From NCBI GenBank assembly GCA_949739085.1, contig CATIYU010000135.1:1-46250 (forward strand): a stretch of 46,250 nt of DNA, in the 5' to 3' direction. Below are positions 41,237-46,250 of this stretch, one piece after another. A model generated the notes under the pieces. It ran no database searches. It was not told the origin of the DNA and saw nothing but the letters and a program-made list of their open reading frames with translations. Each line of letters starts with the position of its first letter. Within the stretch, counting starts at the first letter, position 1. The translations under genes were made by a program, and so were the position numbers. The stretch comes from an uncultured Eubacteriales bacterium (GTDB lineage Bacteria > Bacillota_A > Clostridia > Oscillospirales > Oscillospiraceae).

Positions 41237-42282
41237 CGATGGAAGCTTGCGATATCAAATCCATGACCCTGGAGGAGTTGGCCGCCGCCATGAAGGAGCT
41301 GGGAGAACCGGCTTTTCGGGCCAACCAGGTCTTTTCTTGGCTGCACCGGGGCACGGGGTCCTTCGATGAAATGACCGACCTGTCTAAATCTCTGCGGGCG
41401 CGGCTGGGCGTGGCATATTACATAGAAGCGCCCAGCGTGGTCAGGAAGCAGGTGTCAAAGCTGGACGGCACGGTGAAATACCTGTGGGAGATGGGGGATG
41501 GCAACTGTATCGAGACGGTGCTCATGCAGTACCGTCACGGCAATACGGTCTGTATCTCCAGCCAGGTGGGCTGCCGCATGGGGTGCGCTTTTTGTGCTTC
41601 TACCATTGGCGGCAAGGTGCGGGACCTGCGTCCCGCCGAGATGCTGGACCAGGTGCTTTTTACCCAGAGAGACAGCGGTCTCGCCGTCTCCAACATTGTG
41701 CTGATGGGCATTGGGGAGCCGATGGACAACCTGGATAACGTGCTGCGGTTTCTGGAACTGGTGAACCACCCGTTGGGGATGAACATTGGAATGCGGCACA
41801 TCAGTCTCTCTACCTGCGGTGTGATTCCTGGCATCCGCCGCTTGGGGGATCTCGGGCTGCAACTGACACTTTCTGTGTCCCTCCACGCTCCTGACAGCGA
41901 GACGAGGAATCAAATCATGCCTGTGAACCGGGCCTATGATGTGGAGGAGCTGTTTGCCGCTTGCCACGAATACTTCCAGAAAACCGGGCGGCGTATCAGT
42001 TTTGAGTATGCCATGATCAACGGCGTTAACGACAGCGATTGGCAGGCGGATCTGATTGTGAAGAAACTCCGGGGGATGCCGGGCCATGTGAATCTGATCC
42101 CCCTCAACGACGTGGCCGAGAGTCCCTTGAAGCCCAGCCGCCGGGTGCGGCAGTTCCAGCAGCGGTTGGAGAGCCAGGGCGTGACCGCCACCGTCCGGCG
42201 GAGCCTGGGCGGGGACATCGACGCCAGCTGCGGCCAGCTGCGGCGGAAGGCAATGGAAAACGGAAAGAAGGGAAGCTTATGA
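41233..42282 (+). CDS. rlmN: 23S rRNA/tRNA (adenine-C2-)-methyltransferase
   Basis: RlmN is a radical SAM enzyme that methylates A2503 of 23S rRNA and A37 of some tRNAs. The 349-residue product has the iron-sulfur motif CRMGCAFCAS (C-x3-C-x2-C, near residue 115), then GIGEPMDNLDNVLRFLE, and the C-terminal Cys in GDIDASCGQLRRK that carries the transient methyl group. The frame is open further up within rsmB; the ATG at 41233, overlapping the rsmB stop, gives the family-typical length. PrpC overlaps its end by ATGA. Confidence 0.96.
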   Translation: MTMEACDIKSMTLEELAAAMKELGEPAFRANQVFSWLHRGTGSFDEMTDLSKSLRARLGVAYYIEAPSVVRKQVSKLDGTVKYLWEMGDGNCIETVLMQYRHGNTVCISSQVGCRMGCAFCASTIGGKVRDLRPAEMLDQVLFTQRDSGLAVSNIVLMGIGEPMDNLDNVLRFLELVNHPLGMNIGMRHISLSTCGVIPGIRRLGDLGLQLTLSVSLHAPDSETRNQIMPVNRAYDVEELFAACHEYFQKTGRRISFEYAMINGVNDSDWQADLIVKKLRGMPGHVNLIPLNDVAESPLKPSRRVRQFQQRLESQGVTATVRRSLGGDIDASCGQLRRKAMENGKKGSL

Positions 42283-43025
42283 TAAACGTATGGGGTATGA
42301 CGGATATCGGCCTGACCCGAAAGGAAAATCAGGACGCCTACGCCGTCCAGTTCAGCGAGGAGACTGGGTTTACGGTCTGCGTGGTCTGCGACGGCATGGG
42401 AGGGCCAGGCGGCGGCAAGCTGGCCAGCGAGTTGGCGGTGGATAGTTTCCTTGCCTCCTGCTTGGCAAATCTGCGGGAGGAGATGACCGGCGGACAGGTG
42501 CGGGAAGTGGCGGAATTTGCCGTGAACGCTGCCAATACCGCAGTCTACGAGCGCTCCCGGGCCAAACCCAGCCTGCGGGGTATGGGTACTACCCTGGTAT
42601 CTGCTGTCATCCGGGACAGCTGGGCCCTCATCAGCAACGTGGGGGACAGCCGGGCTTACCTCATCCGCAGCGGCGGCCCTCAGCGGGGCATCGCCCGGGT
42701 CACCCGGGACCACTCTCTGGTGGAGCGCTTGGTAGAACGGGGGGATATTACGGAAGAGGAGGCCAGGTGCCACCCACACCGGAACCTCATTACCCGGGCC
42801 CTGGGTCCAGACCCGGAAATTTTGAGCGACAGCTACGAGGTCTGCTTGGAGCAGGGGGATTACCTGCTCCTCTGCACCGACGGTCTTATAGAAACCGCCA
42901 CAGACCAGGAGATGGAGCGGGAGGTGCTGGAGGGCGGAAACACCTGTCTGGACCGGCTGCTAGAGATCGCCAGGGGCCAGGGCGCACCGGATAACCTGAC
43001 CGCCGTACTGCTGCGGCGGCAGTGA
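42279..43025 (+). CDS. prpC: PP2C-type Ser/Thr protein phosphatase
   Basis: PrpC reverses phosphorylation by the PASTA kinase encoded next. The 248-residue product has the PP2C motifs: DIGLTRKENQDAY near residue 9, VVCDGMGGPGGGKLAS near 37 with metal-binding Asp, MGTTLVSAVI, SNVGDSRAYLIR near 117, TRALG, and LLCTDGL with another metal-binding Asp near 198. The frame is open upstream inside rlmN, but the ATG at 42279 is right because the family motif starts ten residues later. It is 31 bases before prkC. Confidence 0.95.
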   Translation: MINVWGMTDIGLTRKENQDAYAVQFSEETGFTVCVVCDGMGGPGGGKLASELAVDSFLASCLANLREEMTGGQVREVAEFAVNAANTAVYERSRAKPSLRGMGTTLVSAVIRDSWALISNVGDSRAYLIRSGGPQRGIARVTRDHSLVERLVERGDITEEEARCHPHRNLITRALGPDPEILSDSYEVCLEQGDYLLLCTDGLIETATDQEMEREVLEGGNTCLDRLLEIARGQGAPDNLTAVLLRRQ

Positions 43026-43056
43026 CGCTTGGAGCAAGAAGAAAGGACGCTTTACT

Positions 43057-45009
43057 ATGGAACGATACATAGGAAAGATGCTGGATAACCGCTATGAAAT
43101 CCTAGAGGTCATTGGCACTGGGGGTATGGCGGTAGTCTTCAAAGCCAAGTGCCACCGGTTGAACCGTCTGGTCGCCATTAAAATGCTGAAAAAGGATCTC
43201 AGCGACGACGCGGAGTTCCGCCGCCGGTTCCATGATGAGTCCCAGGCCGTCGCCATGCTCAGCCATCCCAACATTATGGCGGTGTACGATGTCAGCCGCC
43301 GGGGGGACATGGACTATATCGTCATGGAGCTCATCGACGGCATCACCCTCAAGCAGTATATGGAGCGGCGGGGACGGCTGAACTGGCCGGAGGCCCTCCA
43401 CTTTATCAGTCAGATTATGCGCGGCCTCAGCCACGCCCACAGCCGGGGTATTGTTCACCGGGACATCAAGCCCCAGAATATTATGGTCCTGCGGGACGGC
43501 ACTGTGAAGGTGACGGATTTCGGCATTGCGTGCCTCAATGGGGCCAACCCCTCCAACGAGGCCATCGGATCAGTCCACTATATCTCCCCGGAGCAGGCCA
43601 AGGGGGACTACACGGACAACCGTAGCGATATCTACTCCTCCGGCGTGGTGCTTTACGAGATGCTCACCAGCCGCCTGCCTTTCGAGGGCAGCGACCCGGT
43701 GTCCGTGGCGGTACAGCACATGAGCGCTGTGCCCTTGAACCCCCGGGAGCTCAACAGCGAGATCCCCGAGGCGCTGGAGCAGATCTGTATGAAGGCCATG
43801 GCTTCGGACCGGAGCCGCCGGTATGCCACGGCAGACGATATGCTGGCGGACCTGGAGGCATTTCGGAAGGATCCCAGCATTAGCTTTGAGTACTCACTGG
43901 TGGAAATGCGCCCGGAGAAAGAGGGGGAGGACGAGCCTACCCAACACATTCCCAACGCGGCAGTGGCCCGGCGGCAGACCCACTTTACTCCCCAGCCTGT
44001 GGAGGAGGAAGAGGAGGAGGAACGGCCCCGGGGTACCTGGTGGAAGGTGTTGCTGCTGCTGCTTGTGATCGGCCTTCTGGGCTATTTTGGCGTCAACAAG
44101 CTCTACCAGGGCATTATGGGAAGTTTCACTGCGCCGGAGATCCCGGAGTATCCCGTCCCCAATGTAGTGGGGCTGACCCTGGAGGATGCTAAAGCTGCCG
44201 AGGGCGTAGAGGGACTTTTCAAGATTGAGGCGGCAGAATCCGCCGAATACAGCAACGAGTATGCCGAGGGCGTGATCCTCCGGCAGACCCCGGAATCGGA
44301 CAAGACCAGGAAAATTGCGGAGGGCGAGATGGTTACCATCACTGTGACCCTCAGCCGGGGGGCCAGGAGCGGCGGAATGCTGGATCTGGTAGGCCAGGAC
44401 GGCCAGAGCGCCCGGCTGATGCTGGAGCGGGACAAGGACCTCAGCGACTTGCACTTGGTCATCCAAGAGGGGGAGAGTGAATACCATGACACCATAGAGG
44501 AGGGCCGCGTCGTCCGCACAGATCCGGCCAAAGGTGCGCTGCTGTCCGAGGGGGACACAGTGACGCTGTATTTGAGCAAGGGAAAACAGATTATCAACTC
44601 CACTATGGTTCCCTGTTTAGGGGAGACAAAGGAGCGGGTCCAGGAACTGATGGACGGACTGAATTTAGTTGCGGAGTTCACAGAGGTAGAGGGTTCCGCC
44701 CCGGCGGGTACTGTTTTAAGCCAGAGCGTGGATGTGGGCGAGTCGGTGCCGGAGGGCACGACCGTCAGCTTCACCTACAGCGACGGGGAAAAGGAGGTCG
44801 CTAAGACCATTAGCTTTGACGTGCCCTACAGCCCGGAGGAGGTTCATGTGGAGATCTATCTGGGCACGGCGAAGGTTTTTGATAAGAACCTCTCCGGCGA
44901 CTATGGAAAGCTGGAAGAAACCTTCTCCGCCAAGCCGGGGGATTACCAGCTCCGGATTTTCGCGGATGGGCAGCAGTGGGTGGATGAGGTGATTACGTTC
45001 AGTGAGTAG
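43057..45009 (+). CDS. prkC: PASTA-domain Ser/Thr protein kinase
   Basis: This kinase senses muropeptides or lipid II outside the cell and phosphorylates targets in cell-wall synthesis, dormancy exit and translation. The 650-residue product has a Hanks-type kinase domain: glycine loop GTGGMA at residues 20-25, catalytic HRDIKPQN at 134-141 and DFGIA at 154-158. An acidic linker with EEEEEEE precedes the membrane segment at about 328-347. Outside the membrane lie three PASTA-like repeats from about residue 365 (YPVPNVVGLTLEDAKA) to about 575, then a C-terminal strand-rich domain of about 65 residues. AAGGAC precedes the ATG. The rsgA start lies inside its end. Confidence 0.95.
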   Translation: MERYIGKMLDNRYEILEVIGTGGMAVVFKAKCHRLNRLVAIKMLKKDLSDDAEFRRRFHDESQAVAMLSHPNIMAVYDVSRRGDMDYIVMELIDGITLKQYMERRGRLNWPEALHFISQIMRGLSHAHSRGIVHRDIKPQNIMVLRDGTVKVTDFGIACLNGANPSNEAIGSVHYISPEQAKGDYTDNRSDIYSSGVVLYEMLTSRLPFEGSDPVSVAVQHMSAVPLNPRELNSEIPEALEQICMKAMASDRSRRYATADDMLADLEAFRKDPSISFEYSLVEMRPEKEGEDEPTQHIPNAAVARRQTHFTPQPVEEEEEEERPRGTWWKVLLLLLVIGLLGYFGVNKLYQGIMGSFTAPEIPEYPVPNVVGLTLEDAKAAEGVEGLFKIEAAESAEYSNEYAEGVILRQTPESDKTRKIAEGEMVTITVTLSRGARSGGMLDLVGQDGQSARLMLERDKDLSDLHLVIQEGESEYHDTIEEGRVVRTDPAKGALLSEGDTVTLYLSKGKQIINSTMVPCLGETKERVQELMDGLNLVAEFTEVEGSAPAGTVLSQSVDVGESVPEGTTVSFTYSDGEKEVAKTISFDVPYSPEEVHVEIYLGTAKVFDKNLSGDYGKLEETFSAKPGDYQLRIFADGQQWVDEVITFSE

Positions 45010-45895
45010 GGGAAGGATACAAAAAGCCCTCAGCGGGTTTTACTATGTGGACACTGGGGACGGTGTTTTGGAATGCCGGGCCAGGGGAAAGTTCCGCCAG
45101 GAGGGCCGCAGCCCCCTGGTGGGAGACTGGGTGAAGGTCAGGGAGACCGGGCCGGGCGCTGGTATGGTTTGGGAGATCGAACCCAGGCGTAGTGCTTTTG
45201 ACCGGCCTACGGTGGCAAATATTGACCAGCTTGTGGTGGTGGCCTCCGCCGCCATACCGGTGACAGATCCGTTTTTAATCGACCGGGTATCGGCTATTGC
45301 GGCGCTGAAGGACTGTGGCGTGGTAGTATGTGTGAATAAGTGCGATCTGGCCGGTGGAGAGGATTTGGCAGAGATCTACCGCTCTGCCGGATTTCCCACA
45401 GTGCGGACCAGCGCGGAAACAGGGGAGGGGTTGGAGGAGCTGAGGGAGCTGATAGCTGGAAAGCTCTCTGCCTTTACAGGCAATTCTGGTGTGGGGAAAT
45501 CCAGCCTTCTGAACGCCATTGAACCGGGCTTTTCCCAGCGGGTGGCGGAGGTCAGCGAGAAGCTGGGCCGCGGGAAGCACACTACCCGGCATGTGGAGCT
45601 TTTCCGGCTCTCTTGCGGCGTGGAGGTCATTGATACTCCGGGGTTTAGCTCCTTTGATGCTGAGGAGCTGGATTTAGAGCTGAAGGAGCGTCTGCCGGAG
45701 ACATTTCTAGAGTTTCAGCCCTACTTGGGAAGCTGCCGGTTTATTGACTGTTCCCATACCAAGGAAAAAGGGTGCGCAGTGTTGGCGGCGGTACGGGCGG
45801 GGGAGATTCCCGCCAGCCGCCACCAGAGCTACCTCCGTTTATACCGGGAACTGAAGGATATCCGGACTTGGGAGAGAAACCGCACCGCAAAATAA
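45002..45895 (+). CDS. rsgA: Ribosome small subunit GTPase RsgA
   Basis: RsgA checks late maturation of the 30S subunit and uses GTP to leave it. The 297-residue product has an OB-fold N-terminus and a circularly permuted GTPase order. G4 (VNKCDLAGG, near residue 110) comes before G1 (GNSGVGKSSLLNAI, near 160), and G3 (DTPGF) is near 212. The C-terminal zinc-binding region is GSCRFIDCSHTKEKGCAV near 245. It starts with GTG eight bases before the prkC stop. In Bacillus the kinase phosphorylates this GTPase (CpgA), which fits the gene order prpC-prkC-rsgA. Confidence 0.95.
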   Translation: MSRGRIQKALSGFYYVDTGDGVLECRARGKFRQEGRSPLVGDWVKVRETGPGAGMVWEIEPRRSAFDRPTVANIDQLVVVASAAIPVTDPFLIDRVSAIAALKDCGVVVCVNKCDLAGGEDLAEIYRSAGFPTVRTSAETGEGLEELRELIAGKLSAFTGNSGVGKSSLLNAIEPGFSQRVAEVSEKLGRGKHTTRHVELFRLSCGVEVIDTPGFSSFDAEELDLELKERLPETFLEFQPYLGSCRFIDCSHTKEKGCAVLAAVRAGEIPASRHQSYLRLYRELKDIRTWERNRTAK

Positions 45896-45931
45896 AAAAG
45901 AGCCCTCTGGGACAGTGCTGTCCCAGAGGGC
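45891..45931 (-). terminator. Terminator for the minus-strand gene remnant
   Basis: A perfect 13-bp stem (45902-45914 with 45919-45931) with a GTGC loop is followed on the minus strand by a run of T residues (TCTTTTTT). On the plus strand the tail is weak, so it mainly serves the minus-strand gene ending at 45951, although it also follows the rsgA stop closely. Confidence 0.82.
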
Positions 45932-45950
45932 TTGTGCTGGATTTTGGGAA

Positions 45951-46040
45951 TTACTTGTCAAAGGAAGGGTTCATATAGTAGACATTTTTCTCGCCCAGAC
46001 GGTCTTTGGCTAGGCGCAGGCCCTCGCCGAAGTTATCAAT
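45951..46040 (-). pseudogene. 3' remnant of an unknown gene (last 29 codons)
   Basis: On the minus strand an open stretch of 29 codons ends in TAA at 45951 and in the terminator at 45891-45931. It encodes DNFGEGLRLAKDRLGEKN followed by VYYMNPSFDK, which has ordinary protein character and GC-rich codons like the rest of the chromosome. Reading upstream it meets an in-frame stop at 46041-46043, exactly where base composition changes. I read it as the original end of a gene converging on rsgA whose body was cut off by an insertion or rearrangement. I do not recognise the family. Confidence 0.5.
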
Positions 46041-46154
46041 TTAAGTAACGGGCGTTCAGCCCTAGAGCCGCAAGGGGTTTGAGACTTTTTCAGTGGGTAG
46101 AAAAAAGTGCGGACAAGGTCTTACTTAAGGAATCTAAACATGGTTGGCACCCGA
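46041..46154. other. Possible end of an inserted element with inverted repeats
   Basis: TTAAGTAA (46041-46048) and TTACTTAA (46121-46128) are perfect 8-bp inverted repeats around 72 bases. That interval holds an imperfect ACTTTTTC/GAAAAAAGT repeat and a small CCCT/AGGGG stem. The stretch contains stops on both strands and looks non-coding. It separates a gene remnant from a second gene end. This fits the terminal region of a mobile element, but the type cannot be named. Confidence 0.4.
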
Positions 46155-46250
46155 TCAGGCAACTCGGTTTAGTTGGCAGACTTTGTCGATAAATGCCTTC
46201 ATATCTTCCACATAAGAATATGGCGCATATTCCGAATAGATTTCCGGTGA
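46155..46250 (-). CDS. Unknown protein, C-terminal 31 codons at the window edge
   Basis: On the minus strand the frame is open from the window edge to TGA at 46155-46157. It encodes SPEIYSEYAPYSYVEDMK followed by AFIDKVCQLNRVA, a plausible C-terminus. Codons are AT-richer than in the neighbouring chromosomal genes, which suggests a different origin. I do not recognise the family. If the adjoining 46041-46154 stretch is an element end, this may be the element's last gene. Confidence 0.45.
   Translation of the reverse strand, partial: SPEIYSEYAPYSYVEDMKAFIDKVCQLNRVA

Noticed and set aside
46045..46070. GTAACGGG at the presumed boundary as an IS66-type terminal repeat
   Set aside because: Only a few bases resemble such ends, no transposase is visible and no partner repeat or target duplication can be seen in the window.

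Overview
The window reads as chromosomal DNA of a GC-rich, low-oxygen Firmicute of the Oscillospiraceae / Clostridia type (Flavonifractor-, Lawsonibacter- or Oscillibacter-like). Three things point there: the Firmicutes-type house-keeping order yicC-remA-gmk-rpoZ-priA-def-fmt-rsmB-rlmN-prpC-prkC-rsgA, the cdaA-cdaR pair, and strong AGGAGG-type ribosome binding sites with frequent GTG/TTG starts. The taxon is an inference from gene content and style; no marker was searched. No rRNA, tRNA, CRISPR array or prophage was seen.

Layout. 1-560: end of rpmI, then rplT and its terminator. 575-2613: an acetyltransferase, a nitrilase-fold amidohydrolase and, converging on it, trmB. 2831-14437: the most distinctive locus, on the plus strand. 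It holds two very large paralogous solute-binding lipoproteins with propeller-like N-terminal halves, two sugar-type ABC permeases, a long coiled-coil HlyD/MacA-like adaptor, a reduced MacB-periplasmic-core-like membrane protein and an MsmK/UgpC-type ATPase. 14489-16539 (minus): an RsiV-like lipoprotein and tmcAL, divergent from ackA across a 57-bp dyad and two face-to-face promoters. 18097-20742: GNAT acetyltransferase, gltX and a SpoIIM-family membrane protein, converging on lexA. 21688-24257: a cytoplasmic ParB-like/BMP-domain protein translationally coupled to a metallophosphoesterase. 24336-25772 (minus): DEAD-box RNA helicase. 25955-28689: ispD-ispF, then a DUF3343 protein and a cysteine-desulfurase-like enzyme. 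28961-33103: cdaA-cdaR, RseC-like, DUF5685 and a DnaJ/TPR protein. 33133-45895: the conserved translation, replication and signalling run from yicC to rsgA. 45896-46250: a terminator and the last 29 codons of a minus-strand gene whose body is missing. An AT-richer stretch with short inverted repeats abuts it, followed by the 3' end of another unknown minus-strand gene. This looks like an insertion boundary.

How the parts work together. The 2.8-14.4 kb cluster looks like a complete carbohydrate-type importer (binding proteins, two permeases, one ATPase) with two extra envelope proteins normally associated with MacAB-type export. The two binding-protein genes have their own promoters sharing a 17-bp operator-like element at identical spacing from the -10. 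The 33-46 kb run combines nucleotide supply, transcription (omega), replication restart, formylmethionine handling, rRNA methylation and the PP2C/PASTA-kinase pair with the ribosome GTPase RsgA, nearly all linked by 1-8 bp overlaps or short gaps. Nine promoter pairs with an exact 17-bp spacer could be read by eye.
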